Shown: positions 53,943-62,838 of the stretch, piece by piece
Layout of the letters: each line of letters starts with the position of its first letter
Position numbering within the stretch: position 1 is the stretch's first letter
Assembly (NCBI GenBank): GCA_044463945.1
Contig: JBIQLW010000011.1
Span: 1-64,000, forward strand
Source: 62-47 sp044463945
GTDB lineage: Bacteria > Pseudomonadota > Alphaproteobacteria > Rhizobiales > Xanthobacteraceae
DNA: 64,000 nt
Reading direction: 5' to 3'
Translations under genes and position numbers: made by a program
Notes under the pieces: model-generated
The model's input: only the letters and a program-made list of their open reading frames with translations
What the model was told of the DNA's origin: nothing
Database searches by the model: none

Positions 53943-56455
53943 TCAGCGGCGTTGCGCTGCATCGCCTGCTCGGCGGGAAACTCGCAGGTCACCGTGGTGC
54001 CCTTGCCGGCCGCCGAGTCGACGCGCACCTTGCCGCCGTGCAGTTCGACGAAGGAGCGCACCAGCGACAGGCCGAGTCCCGCGCCGCGATGCCGCGAGCC
54101 GTTGGAGTGACTCTCGAACCAGTCGAACACCTTGTCCTGCACCTCGGCCGGAATGCCGGGGCCGCGATCGCTGACGGCGAACACCACGCTGTGGTCGGTG
54201 CGTCTGGCGCTGAGCGTGATCGCGGAGTCCTGCGGCGAGAAGCCCACGGCGTTGGCGAGCAGATTGTAGAGCACCTGCACCACGCGGCGCTCGTCGCCGG
54301 TGAACTGTCCGATATCCGCGCCGGCATCGATGCGCAGCGCGATGTGATCGCGCGCCAGCCGGTCCTGAATACCTTCGGCGGCGGCGTCGATCGCCTTGCG
54401 GATATCGACCGGGCCGAGATTGAGCGTCATCGCTCCCGCGTCGATGGTGGCGAGGTCGAGGATGTTGTTGATGATCGCAAGCAGCGCGTTGGTCGAGGCG
54501 GTGATGTAGCCGAGATATTCGTCCTGCTTGGCGGTCAGCGGGCCGGTCGCGGGATCGCTGAGGAAATGCGCGAAGCCGATGATGGTGGTCAGCGGCGAGC
54601 GCAGCTCGTAGGAGACGTGGTGGACGAAATCGACCTTCATCTGGTCGGCGGCTTCCAGCGCCTCGTTGCGCTCGCGCAGCGCCCGCTCGACGTTCTCGGT
54701 ATCGGTGATGTCCTGGAAGGTCAGCATGGTGGCGCCGTCGGGCAGCGGCAGCGTCATGCAGTCGAGCACGCTGCCGTCGGCACGTTCCATCTTGAGCGGC
54801 TGCGGACGGCGGTTCTCGATCGCGGTGATGGCGTCGCCGATGGTGCGCCACGCCGCGTCGTCATTGTAGAGCGGCCGGCACCACTCCACCACGGTGTCGA
54901 TGTGCGGCTGGTCGCTCATGGCTTCCGCCGACAGCCGCCACATCCTCGCGAAGGCCGGATTGAACAGTTGCGCGCGGCCGTTGCTGCCGAACACCGCGAC
55001 CGCTTCGGCGAGGTTGTCCAGCGTCTCGCGCTGCACCCGGATCAGGCCGTCGAAGCGGCGCGCCAGATCGAGGCTTTCAGTAACGTCATCGAACAGATAG
55101 GTGACGCCGCCCTCGGGGTTCGGCATGGTGGCGAGGCTCACCGCGCGGCCGTCGGGCAGATACCATACGTCCTTGGCCGGTTCGACGGCGCGATAGGCTT
55201 CGTGCAGGCGCGCCTTCCAGGCGCGGAAGTCGGGCTGCTCGGGAATTTTGCGCGCTGCGCGCAGGCGGTCGAGGATGCTGGAGTCGTCGGGATTGCCGTC
55301 GAGGAAGGCGCGGTCGAGGTCCCACAGCCGGCGATAGGAATCGTTGTAGAAGGCAAGGCGCCGCTCGCCGTCGAACACCGCGACGCCGCAGGACAACTGG
55401 TCGAGCGTGCGGCGATGGGCGTCGGCCATGCGTTGCAGCGCGGCGCGCAGCGTCGCGGCCTCGGTGGCATCGACGGCGAGACCGGCGCTACCGCCCGGCA
55501 CATTGCGGGCGTGAATGTCGTAGATGCGCCGCTCGCCGCCGGTCACGATGGGGACGCGCGCCTCGAACACGGCGTTGTCGGCAAGCGCGCGCGCCATGGC
55601 GGCGCGGTCGTCGCTGTCGAGCAATTCGAGATTGCCGGCAATGGCCTCGGCCGGTGACGCCGCGTCGGTGGCGCGGGCGTAAGCGGCGTTGGCATAAGCG
55701 AGGTGGCCGCCGGCGGTGCGCGCCCACAGCGGCCACGGCGCGGCGGCGGCAAGCGCGCGCAGCATTTCGGTTTCGGCGAGAAGATCGCGATAGCGCAGGC
55801 TCATCTCGGCAAGGTCGCGGCGCAGGCCGCTCAACTCGCGGATGCGCACGATGGCCTGGCCGCCGATGGCGCGGCCCATCGCCTCGACCGCGCGGCCGCT
55901 GCTGGCGGTGAGATTGAGCTGGAACGCTTCGCCGGCCTCGCGCAGCGCATCGACGGCATGGTCCATCTGCAAGGCGGGTTCCGGCGGCAGCCAGGTGCCG
56001 AACGCCAGCACGCGTTGCGGGGTAACGAGCGGGGAATCCTGCGGCAAAAGCAAGGCGACGTCGCCGCTGATCTCCGGGCGGTCGCTGCCCGCCGGCCACG
56101 AGATCAGCACCTGGGGTTCGGTGAACAACAGCGCGCGGTAACGGTCGGCGTCCGCCTGCGCGGTGTGGAGGTCGGCCCTGAGCCGGCGCTCGGTGGTGAC
56201 GGCACGGATGCGGGTGCGCATCAAGAGAATGGTGGCGAGCACCGAGAAGCCCAGCACGCCCGCAGCCAGCGTCATCGCCGCCATGCCCCGCTGGTCGAGG
56301 TCGGTCAGGGCGGCGAGGGTCTGGACCACGGTGCCGGTATCCGCCAAAGCGGGCGGCGCGGCCGCCAGCGTCACGGCAAGGCCGGCCGTGCCGTCGCGCA
56401 CCAGCGATGTGCATGACAGCAGCGTCCGACGTATCGTTGCGATAACGCCTGACAT
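53939..56455 (-). CDS. divL: DivL-like PAS sensor kinase with Tyr in place of the phospho-His
   Basis: An 838-aa membrane-linked kinase. One or two N-terminal membrane helices (about residues 30-85) precede PAS-like domains at about 235-470 and 475-600. The dimer/H-box reads DFVHHVSYELRSPLTTI, where the phospho-acceptor His is Tyr616 (codon at 54608-54610), as in Caulobacter DivL. The ATPase domain is complete: LLANAVGFSPQ (N-box), DRGPGIPAEV (G1), and GAGLGLSLV (G2). DivL controls the cell-cycle phosphorelay through CckA and DivK. The start at 56455 is preferred; the frame upstream to 56620 is a translation of a palindromic repeat. Confidence 0.85.
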   Translation of the reverse strand: MSGVIATIRRTLLSCTSLVRDGTAGLAVTLAAAPPALADTGTVVQTLAALTDLDQRGMAAMTLAAGVLGFSVLATILLMRTRIRAVTTERRLRADLHTAQADADRYRALLFTEPQVLISWPAGSDRPEISGDVALLLPQDSPLVTPQRVLAFGTWLPPEPALQMDHAVDALREAGEAFQLNLTASSGRAVEAMGRAIGGQAIVRIRELSGLRRDLAEMSLRYRDLLAETEMLRALAAAAPWPLWARTAGGHLAYANAAYARATDAASPAEAIAGNLELLDSDDRAAMARALADNAVFEARVPIVTGGERRIYDIHARNVPGGSAGLAVDATEAATLRAALQRMADAHRRTLDQLSCGVAVFDGERRLAFYNDSYRRLWDLDRAFLDGNPDDSSILDRLRAARKIPEQPDFRAWKARLHEAYRAVEPAKDVWYLPDGRAVSLATMPNPEGGVTYLFDDVTESLDLARRFDGLIRVQRETLDNLAEAVAVFGSNGRAQLFNPAFARMWRLSAEAMSDQPHIDTVVEWCRPLYNDDAAWRTIGDAITAIENRRPQPLKMERADGSVLDCMTLPLPDGATMLTFQDITDTENVERALRERNEALEAADQMKVDFVHHVSYELRSPLTTIIGFAHFLSDPATGPLTAKQDEYLGYITASTNALLAIINNILDLATIDAGAMTLNLGPVDIRKAIDAAAEGIQDRLARDHIALRIDAGADIGQFTGDERRVVQVLYNLLANAVGFSPQDSAITLSARRTDHSVVFAVSDRGPGIPAEVQDKVFDWFESHSNGSRHRGAGLGLSLVRSFVELHGGKVRVDSAAGKGTTVTCEFPAEQAMQRNAAE

Positions 56456-56475
56456 CGTCCGCCCCAAACCGCTTG

Positions 56476-56524
56476 GAGCATGATCCCGAAAAGCGGGAAC
56501 CGGTTTTCGGATAAGATCATGCTC
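56476..56524. repeat. GAGCATGATC palindromic repeat, full copy
   Basis: GAGCATGATC (56476-56485) and GATCATGCTC (56515-56524) pair, and inside CCGAAAA (56486-56492) pairs with TTTTCGG (56504-56510). The 49-bp element thus folds into a near-perfect hairpin. A related half copy occurs at 62801-62825. Both lie near gene starts. Confidence 0.75.
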
Positions 56525-56679
56525 AATCAAAAAGATCAGCGAGGAGTCTGCTTCAATGAAGTTGAAACAGACTCTGAGCCACGGCGCGGCCCAGCCCCGC
56601 CGCGCGCGAATCGCTCTCAATATCCCTCAACCGGACTCGCCCGAACAGAGTCCAGACCGTGAACGTGAGAGGCTTGCGG

Positions 56680-56710
56680 AAAAAATGCGGCCGCCCTCGA
56701 GGGCGGCCGC
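56680..56710 (-). terminator. Rho-independent terminator after grpE
   Basis: On the minus strand GCGGCCGCCC-TCGA-GGGCGGCCGC is followed by ATTTTTTCC. It is a 10-bp perfect stem with a 4-nt loop and a 6-T tail, and ends hrcA-grpE. Confidence 0.92.
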
Positions 56711-56749
56711 TGATGGAGACAAGCGATCAGGCTCTCAGAGCCGTGCCGG

Positions 56750-57361
56750 CTATCCCTGCTCGGTCGCGGCGGCGGCCTTGGCGCCACCCTTCGAGACGCC
56801 GACCAGCGCCGGACGCAGCACCCGCTCGCCGATGGTGTAGCCGACCTGCACCACCTGCACCACGGTTCCCGCCGGCACCGAGGGGTCCGGCACCTCGAAC
56901 ATCGCCTGCTGGAAATTCGGATCGAACTTCTCGCCGGTCGGATCGAACCGCTTGACGCCGTGTTTCTCCAGCGCGTTGAGCAGCGAGCGCTCGGTCAGTT
57001 CGACGCCCTCGACCAGCGACTTGAGGCCGGGGTCGGCGGCGGCGCGCGCTTCCGCCGGCACGGCATCGAGCGCGCGTTGCAGGTTGTCGGCGATGTCGAG
57101 CACGTCGCGCGCGAATCCGGTGATGCCGTAGATGCGGGCGTCGGCCACCTCGCGCGTGGTGCGCTTGCGCAGGTTCTCCATCTCCGCCAGCGTCCGCAAC
57201 ATCTTGTCGCGCGCTTCAGTGGCTTCCTTGGCCAGCGCCTCGGCGGAGCCCGGCTCGGGATCGTCCGGCATCACGTACGGCTTTGAAACCACCGTCTCCT
57301 TGTCCTTCGCGGAAGGTTCCGGGTTGTCGTTGTGCCCGCTCTGCCCGTTCGGATCAGTCAT
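56750..57361 (-). CDS. grpE: Nucleotide exchange factor GrpE
   Basis: A 203-aa co-chaperone that swaps ADP for ATP on DnaK. Long coiled coil from about residue 40 (EALAKEATEARDKMLRTLAEMENLRKRTTREVADAR); the beta-wing shows FDPNFQQAMFEVPD and VVQVVQVGYTIGERVLRPALVGVSKG at the C-terminus. ATG 57361 is chosen (AAGAAGG site), as the frame upstream is not conserved. It follows hrcA on the same strand. Confidence 0.96.
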   Translation of the reverse strand: MTDPNGQSGHNDNPEPSAKDKETVVSKPYVMPDDPEPGSAEALAKEATEARDKMLRTLAEMENLRKRTTREVADARIYGITGFARDVLDIADNLQRALDAVPAEARAAADPGLKSLVEGVELTERSLLNALEKHGVKRFDPTGEKFDPNFQQAMFEVPDPSVPAGTVVQVVQVGYTIGERVLRPALVGVSKGGAKAAAATEQG

Positions 57362-57472
57362 GCCGCTGCCTTCTTGAAATTCGTGCTGAATGGAATGGAA
57401 GATGCTGGCCGGGATATCGGGGCTTTCGGCCGGAAAATCAAGGCTCAAGCCGGCGCGGCGCCGCCAGCGAAG

Positions 57473-58561
57473 CTAGCCGCCGAGCATCCGGCTGACAATG
57501 CGCGCGGCATAATCGACCATCGGAATCACCCGCGCGTAGTTCAGCCGGGTCGGGCCGATGACGCCGAGCACGCCGACGATATGGCCGGCGCCGTCGCGAT
57601 AGGGCGCGATGATCGTCGACGAGCCGGACAGCGAGAAAAGCTTGTTCTCGGACCCGATGAAAATCCGCACGCCCTCGGCGCGCTCGGCGCGGCCCAGCAG
57701 GTCGATCACGCCGCGCTTGCTCTCCAGATCGTCGAACAGGTGCCGCACCCGCTCCAGATCCTCCAGCGCGTGCAGGTCCTCCAGCAGGTTGGCGTGGCCG
57801 CGCACGATCAACTGGCGGTCCTCGCCGTCGCCGCCCGACCAGCTCGCGAGGCCGGCGGCGATGATCTTCTGGGTCAACTGATCGAGTTCGGCGCGGCTCT
57901 GCGCCAGCGCGCTTTCCAGCTCCAGCCGCGCCTCCGCCAGCGTGCGGCCGCGAATGCGGGCGTTGAGGAAGTTCGACGCCTCGGTGAGCGCCGACGACGG
58001 CACGCCGGGCGGCAGATCGAGAATGCGGTTCTCGACCTGGCCGTCCTCGGCCACCAGCACCACCAGCGCCCGCGCCGGCTCCAGCCGGACGAATTCGATA
58101 TGCTTGAGCCGGACATTGGACTTCGCGGTCAAGACCACCGCCGCCGCCCGCGACAGGCCGGACAACTGGGTCAGCGCCTCGCTCAGCGCGGCCTCCACGG
58201 TCTGCGCCTTGCCGACCGAGGCGAGCTGGGTCTGGATCGCCTGCCGCTCGGCCTCGGACAGTTCGCCGACCTGCATCAGGGCATCGACGAAGAAGCGCAG
58301 GCCCAGTTCCGTCGGCAGCCGTCCGGCCGAGGTGTGCGGCGCGTAGATCAGCCCGAGCTGTTCGAGATCGGACATCACGTTGCGCACCGAGGCCGGCGAC
58401 AGCGGGATGGTGATCAGGCGCGAGATGTTGCGCGATCCCGCGGGCTCGCCGGTGGCGAGATAGCTCTCGACGATCTGCCGGAAAATCTCCCGCGATCGCT
58501 CGTTGAGCTGGGCCAGCCCCGCCGGCGGGGAAATCAGGCCGATCGGTTCATGATGGGCCAC
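57473..58561 (-). CDS. hrcA: Heat-inducible transcription repressor HrcA
   Basis: A 362-aa winged-helix repressor of class I heat-shock genes (CIRCE operator). It starts MAHHEPIGLISPPAGLAQLNERSREIF, from GTG 58561 with AAGGAG (minus strand) six bases upstream; the TTG 58582 start that would add seven residues (MTTKELT) lacks such spacing. The DNA-binding half has ISRLITIPLSPASVRNVMSDLEQLGLIYAPHTSAGRLPTE. No CIRCE element was recognised in this window, so its targets are elsewhere. It is divergent from rph. Confidence 0.95.
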   Translation of the reverse strand: MAHHEPIGLISPPAGLAQLNERSREIFRQIVESYLATGEPAGSRNISRLITIPLSPASVRNVMSDLEQLGLIYAPHTSAGRLPTELGLRFFVDALMQVGELSEAERQAIQTQLASVGKAQTVEAALSEALTQLSGLSRAAAVVLTAKSNVRLKHIEFVRLEPARALVVLVAEDGQVENRILDLPPGVPSSALTEASNFLNARIRGRTLAEARLELESALAQSRAELDQLTQKIIAAGLASWSGGDGEDRQLIVRGHANLLEDLHALEDLERVRHLFDDLESKRGVIDLLGRAERAEGVRIFIGSENKLFSLSGSSTIIAPYRDGAGHIVGVLGVIGPTRLNYARVIPMVDYAARIVSRMLGG

Positions 58562-58735
58562 GGTCAACTCCTTGGTCGTCAACTCCTAATTTGGCCATCC
58601 TGCGCGCCGGAGACAAGTCGGTATCGACACCATGCTCACTGGGCCGGGCCCCTGCAAAAGCCTTGCCGCTGCCGCCCGGGCCTCCTAAAAGCAGCGCCGA
58701 GACACTGCCCTCCATCGATTTGCAGGAGAACTGAC

Positions 58736-59458
58736 ATGCGGCCCAGCCGTCGCGCGCCGGACGAGTTGCGACCCGTTTCGCTGGAACGCGGCGTGGTCAA
58801 ATACGCCGAGGGGTCATGCCTGGTGAAGTTCGGCGACACCCACGTTCTGGTCACCGCGACGCTGGAGGACCGGCTGCCGCCGTGGCTCAAGGGCCAGGGC
58901 CGGGGCTGGGTCACCGCCGAATACGGCATGTTGCCGCGCGCCACGCTGGAGCGGACCCGCCGCGAGGCCTCCGCCGGCAAGCAGAACGGCCGCACCGTCG
59001 AAATCCAGCGGCTGATCGGCCGCTCGCTGCGCGCCACCATCGACCTCGAAGCGCTCGGCGAACGCCAGATCACCGTCGATTGCGACGTGCTGCAAGCCGA
59101 CGGCGGCACCCGCACCGCCGCGATCACCGGGGCCTGGGTGGCGCTCGCCGACTGCATCGGCTGGATGAAGGCGCGCGGCATGTTCAAGAACGGCGGCGGC
59201 AACGTGCTGCGCGACAACGTCGCCGCGATCTCCTGCGGCATCCATAACGGCACCCCGGTGCTCGATCTCGATTACGCCGAGGATTCGGAAGCCGAGACCG
59301 ACGCCAACTTCGTGATGACCGGCGACGGCCGCATCATCGAGGTGCAGGGCACGGCCGAGCGCACGCCGTTCACGCAGGACGAGTTCCTGGCGCTGATGGC
59401 CTTGGCGCGCAAGGGCGTGGCGAGGCTGGTGGACTTGCAGAAGATGGCGGTGGCATAG
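58736..59458 (+). CDS. rph: Ribonuclease PH
   Basis: A 240-aa phosphorolytic exoribonuclease that trims tRNA 3' ends. Seen: MRPSRRAPDELRPVSLERGVVKYAEGSCLVKFGDT, GRTVEIQRLIGRSLRATIDL and QADGGTRTAAITGAWVAL, plus VQGTAERTPFTQDEF near the end. ATG 58736 has GCAGGAG at 58722-58728. It is divergent from hrcA and followed directly by a palindromic repeat. Confidence 0.97.
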   Translation: MRPSRRAPDELRPVSLERGVVKYAEGSCLVKFGDTHVLVTATLEDRLPPWLKGQGRGWVTAEYGMLPRATLERTRREASAGKQNGRTVEIQRLIGRSLRATIDLEALGERQITVDCDVLQADGGTRTAAITGAWVALADCIGWMKARGMFKNGGGNVLRDNVAAISCGIHNGTPVLDLDYAEDSEAETDANFVMTGDGRIIEVQGTAERTPFTQDEFLALMALARKGVARLVDLQKMAVA

Positions 59459-59507
59459 CGTTTTCAAGCGAAGTGGATACCGGTTCGCGTGAAGAAAACG
59501 CGTCAAA
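59458..59507. repeat. GCGTTTTC-type palindromic repeat, copy B
   Basis: GCGTTTTCAAGCGAAGTGGA then TACCGGTTCGCGTGAAGAAA and ACGCGTCAAA. GCGTTTTC and GAAAACGC form the stem. It begins on the last base of the rph stop codon. It is the reverse of the copy at 37933-37981. Confidence 0.75.
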
Positions 59508-59567
59508 CGAAAAGCATAAGCCCGCCGCCGCGGCTTTACCGCCGGCGGCGTTGACGTAGGATAGCTC

Positions 59568-60203
59568 ATGCACCGGCGAATCACCGGCCAACTCGTGATC
59601 GCGACCCACAATCCCGGCAAGCTCGTCGAGATGCGCGAACTGCTGGCGCCTTACGGCATCGAGGCGGTGTCCGCCGGCGAACTCGGTCTCGATGAGCCCG
59701 AGGAAACCGGCGACAGCTTTCAGGCCAACGCCCGCATCAAGGCCGCAGCAGCAGCCAACGCCGCGGGGCTGCCGGCCTTCGCCGACGATTCCGGGCTCAC
59801 GGTCGATGCGCTCGACGGCGCGCCCGGCATCTATTCGGCGCGCTGGGCCGGGCCGTCCAAGGACTTCATGGCGGCGATGACGCAGATCGAGCGGCTGTTG
59901 CAGGAGCGCGGCGCGACCACGCCCGAGCGCCGCACCGCGCAATTCGTCTCGGCGCTGTGCGTGGCGTGGCCGGACGGCCATCTGGAAGACGTGGAGGCGC
60001 GCGTCGACGGCACGCTGGTGTGGCCGCCGCGCGGCACCGCCGGCTTCGGCTACGACCCCGCGTTCCTGCCCGACGGCCATAGCCGCACCTTCGGCGAAAT
60101 GACCAGCGTCGAGAAGCACGGGCTGCCGCCGCTCGGGCTGGGGCTGTCGCACCGCGCCCGCGCCTTCGTCAAGCTCGCGGAGATCTGCCTTGAGCCGCGC
60201 TGA
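59568..60203 (+). CDS. rdgB: XTP/dITP diphosphatase (RdgB/HAM1)
   Basis: A 211-aa housecleaning pyrophosphatase that removes ITP, dITP and XTP from the pool. N-terminal LVIATHNPGKLVEMRELL, then GLPAFADDSGLTVDALDGAPGIYSAR, and the closing GTAGFGYDPAFLPDG and MTSVEKHGLPPLGLGLSHRARAF. Its end overlaps hemW by 14 bp. The set rph-rdgB-hemW is a conserved order. Confidence 0.97.
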   Translation: MHRRITGQLVIATHNPGKLVEMRELLAPYGIEAVSAGELGLDEPEETGDSFQANARIKAAAAANAAGLPAFADDSGLTVDALDGAPGIYSARWAGPSKDFMAAMTQIERLLQERGATTPERRTAQFVSALCVAWPDGHLEDVEARVDGTLVWPPRGTAGFGYDPAFLPDGHSRTFGEMTSVEKHGLPPLGLGLSHRARAFVKLAEICLEPR

Positions 60204-61350
60204 CGCCAGCGACGCCTTCGGCGTCTACGTGCACTGGCCGTTCTGCCTGTCGAAGTGCCCCTATTGCGACTTCAACAGCCACGTCCGCCACGCGCCGATC
60301 GACGAGCCGCGCTACGTGCGGGCGTTCGCGCGCGAGATCGCGGCGATGGCCGCGCGCGCACCCGGCCGCGAGGTCACGTCGATCTTCTTCGGCGGCGGCA
60401 CGCCGTCCTTGATGCAGCCGCAGACCATCGGCGCGATCCTCGACGCCATCGGCCGCAACTGGGTGATCGCCCGCGACGTCGAGGTGACGCTGGAAGCCAA
60501 CCCGACCAGCGTCGACGCGACGCGGTTTCACGGCTATCGCGCGGCCGGCGTCAACCGCGTCTCGCTCGGCGTGCAGGCGCTCGACGATGCGTCGCTGAAG
60601 ATGCTGGGCCGGTTGCACACAGCGCGCGAGGCGCTCGACGCCGTCGCCATCGCCCGCGCCGCGTTCCAGCGCTATTCGTTCGACCTGATCTATGCGCGGC
60701 CGGAGCAGACGCCGCAGGACTGGACCCGCGAACTGACATTCGCGATTTCGCAAGCAGCCGAGCACCTGTCGCTCTATCAGCTCACCATCGAGGAAGGCAC
60801 GCCGTTCTTCGGCCTGCACGCCGCCGGCAAGCTGAAGACGCCGGACGAGGCGGCGGCGCGCATTCTCTACGACGTGACGCAGGAGGTCTGCGCCAGCCAC
60901 GGCCTGCCGGCCTACGAGATTTCCAACCACGCCCGCCCCGGCGCCGAGTGCCGGCACAACCTGGTCTACTGGCGCGGCCATGAGTATGCCGGCGTCGGTC
61001 CCGGCGCGCACGGACGGCTCGACAGCGACGGCATCCGCCACGCCGTCGCCACCGAGAAGCGGCCGGAATCCTGGCTGATGCGGGTCGAGGCCAACGGGCA
61101 CGGCATCGTCACCGACGACTGCCTCAACCGCGAGGAGCGCGCCGACGAGTTTCTGCTGATGGGACTGCGGCTCGCGGAAGGCATCGACCCCGGACGCTAC
61201 GCCGCGCTGGCGGGCCGCGAACTCGATCCAAGGCGGATCACCCTGTTGCGCGAGGAAGGCGCGATCACCGTCGATCCCGGCGGACGGCTGCGCGTCACCC
61301 AGAGCGGTTTTCCCCTGCTCGATGCGGTGGTCGCCGATCTGGCCGCCTGA
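60190..61350 (+). CDS. hemW: Radical SAM heme chaperone HemW
   Basis: A 386-aa radical SAM protein related to coproporphyrinogen oxidase HemN. It binds heme and transfers it to respiratory proteins; older annotations call it HemN. The iron-sulfur motif is HWPFCLSKCPYCDF (Cys19, 23, 26). IFFGGGTPSLM (SAM-binding GGE-like) follows. The TTG 60190 start overlaps rdgB and is inferred from distance to the cluster; no closer ATG exists. The HemW C-terminal domain is complete. Confidence 0.94.
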   Translation: MSRADASDAFGVYVHWPFCLSKCPYCDFNSHVRHAPIDEPRYVRAFAREIAAMAARAPGREVTSIFFGGGTPSLMQPQTIGAILDAIGRNWVIARDVEVTLEANPTSVDATRFHGYRAAGVNRVSLGVQALDDASLKMLGRLHTAREALDAVAIARAAFQRYSFDLIYARPEQTPQDWTRELTFAISQAAEHLSLYQLTIEEGTPFFGLHAAGKLKTPDEAAARILYDVTQEVCASHGLPAYEISNHARPGAECRHNLVYWRGHEYAGVGPGAHGRLDSDGIRHAVATEKRPESWLMRVEANGHGIVTDDCLNREERADEFLLMGLRLAEGIDPGRYAALAGRELDPRRITLLREEGAITVDPGGRLRVTQSGFPLLDAVVADLAA

Positions 61351-61358
61351 ACCAAGGC

Positions 61359-61445
61359 GTTATTGCCGGGCTTGACCCGGCAATCTATCCGCTTGAAGCG
61401 ACTCTTTTTTGATGGATGCGCGGGTCAAGCCCGCGCATGACGATT
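61359..61445. repeat. Dispersed palindromic repeat, copy 6 (bipartite)
   Basis: GTTATTGCCGGGCTTGACCC with GGCAAT, then a second unit GGATGCGCGGGTCAAGCCCG reading on to CGCATGACGATT. It lies between the convergent hemW and LppC-like genes. Confidence 0.7.
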
Positions 61446-61465
61446 TCGTCTAAACCGAACCCGCA

Positions 61466-62674
61466 CTACGCGCCGAAACTCTTGGGCGAGCCGGCGACCG
61501 CCTGGCCGCCGCCGGAGGCGACCCGCATCACCGCGAGGCCGCGCTGGTTGGTGCCGTCGGAGCGGAAGCGGAACAGGCCGTCGATGCCGGCGAAGCCCGA
61601 CGCATTGGTCAGCACCTCGGCGGAAAACTTCTGTGCGCCCTGGGTGCGGGCCAGCGCCGCCGTCAGCGCCACCGCGTCGTAGGCCAGCGTCGCGGTGCGG
61701 ACCGGCTGCTGGCCGTATTTGGCGCTGTAGCGTCCGGAGAACGCGCGGAACCCGGCCGGGTCCGGCGCTGCGTAAAGGCCGCCCTGCATCACGGCGCTGG
61801 CGAACACCCGCGGGCTGTCCCACAGCCCGGTGCCGAGCAGTTGCACCCGCCGCAGATTGGCGCCCGCCGCCGTCAGCGCGTCGGCCACGCCGACCACGGC
61901 GTCGCCGTCGTCGGCGATGAACAGCGCGTCGGCGCTGCCCAGCGCCTGCGCGACGTTGCGCACGGCGGTCGAGCGATCCGCGCCGTAGCGCTCGAACGCC
62001 ACGATGCGGCCGCCCTTGCGGGCGACTTCCTGCTTGAACGCCGCTTCCACCACGTTGCCATAGGCGTTTTCCGGCAGCATCGCCGCGAACGAGCGCTTGC
62101 CGGTGCCGGAGGCGTAGTCGATGATCCGCGTCACGTCGGATTCCGGCAGGAAGCTGAGCAGATAGACGCCGCGCCCGGCGACGCTCGAATCGGTCGAGAA
62201 CGCGATCATCGGCACGCCGCGCGTCCGCGTCAGTTGGGCGGCGGCCGGCACCGCGGCCGCGAACAGCGGCCCGAGGATGATCTCGGCCCCCTCGTCGAGC
62301 GCCTGCTGGGCGCCCTGCTGCGCGCCCTGCGCGTTGCCGGCGTCGTCCTTGATGAGAAGCTGAAGGTTCGGGTTCTGGAATTCCGCCAGCGCCATCTCGG
62401 CGGCGTTGCGCATCGACTGGGCGGCGATGCCGGCATTGCCCGCTGCCGACAGCGGCAGGATCAGGCCGACCTTGATCTGGCCGGTGCCGACCGAAAGCGG
62501 CTGCTGTTGCGGGCCGGCCGCCTCCTGCGAGCCGCCGGTCAGCGCCGACTGCACGCCGGCGCAGGCCCCGAGCAAGGGCGTCCCGAGAATGAGGCCCAGG
62601 GCGGCGCGCCGTGTCGCGCCGTGCCGCCGGACATCAGGATTGATCGCACCCACCATGCGCGCACCACCCACCAT
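61466..62674 (-). CDS. LppC/LpoA-like lipoprotein (penicillin-binding protein activator family)
   Basis: A 402-aa lipoprotein with a periplasmic-binding-protein fold. The signal (RRHGATRRAALGLILGTPLLGAC) ends in the lipobox LGAC; Cys38 is the lipid site. The mature protein has IKVGLILPLSAAGNAGIAAQS (type I PBP start) and IAFSTDSSVAGRGVYLLSFLPES. In enterics LpoA activates PBP1A, which the family name reflects; in alphaproteobacteria this is not proven. ATG 62674 is preferred (GGAAG site); the frame upstream to 62821 runs through a palindromic repeat. It is divergent from rsmI. Confidence 0.85.
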   Translation of the reverse strand: MVGGARMVGAINPDVRRHGATRRAALGLILGTPLLGACAGVQSALTGGSQEAAGPQQQPLSVGTGQIKVGLILPLSAAGNAGIAAQSMRNAAEMALAEFQNPNLQLLIKDDAGNAQGAQQGAQQALDEGAEIILGPLFAAAVPAAAQLTRTRGVPMIAFSTDSSVAGRGVYLLSFLPESDVTRIIDYASGTGKRSFAAMLPENAYGNVVEAAFKQEVARKGGRIVAFERYGADRSTAVRNVAQALGSADALFIADDGDAVVGVADALTAAGANLRRVQLLGTGLWDSPRVFASAVMQGGLYAAPDPAGFRAFSGRYSAKYGQQPVRTATLAYDAVALTAALARTQGAQKFSAEVLTNASGFAGIDGLFRFRSDGTNQRGLAVMRVASGGGQAVAGSPKSFGA

Positions 62675-62800
62675 GCGTCTGTCTTCCGTATGACCGCCCC
62701 GTCGGGCGCGACCCGCCGTCCCGCCATCGCTCACGATCTGCCGGGAATTTAAGGCATATTGCCGGCGAATGGTTAACCGAGACAACAGGTTTATTGTCCG

Positions 62801-62825
62801 TTCCCACTTTTCGAAGATCATGCTC
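62801..62825. repeat. GAGCATGATC-type repeat, partial copy
   Basis: TTCCCACTTTTCGAAGATCA then TGCTC. Its reverse complement GAGCATGATCTTCGAAAAGT matches the first half of the element at 56476-56524. It lies 13 bp before the rsmI start. Confidence 0.65.
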
Positions 62826-62838
62826 TACAGTGCCGAGG

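Noticed and set aside
53924..55657. A 577-codon plus-strand frame opposite the DivL-like gene
   Set aside because: Antisense shadow; the minus strand carries a clear kinase with complete ATP-binding motifs.
58562..58735. A sigma-32 promoter upstream of hrcA (CTTGTC and CCAAATTA on the minus strand)
   Set aside because: The -10 match is poor; no CIRCE element was seen either.
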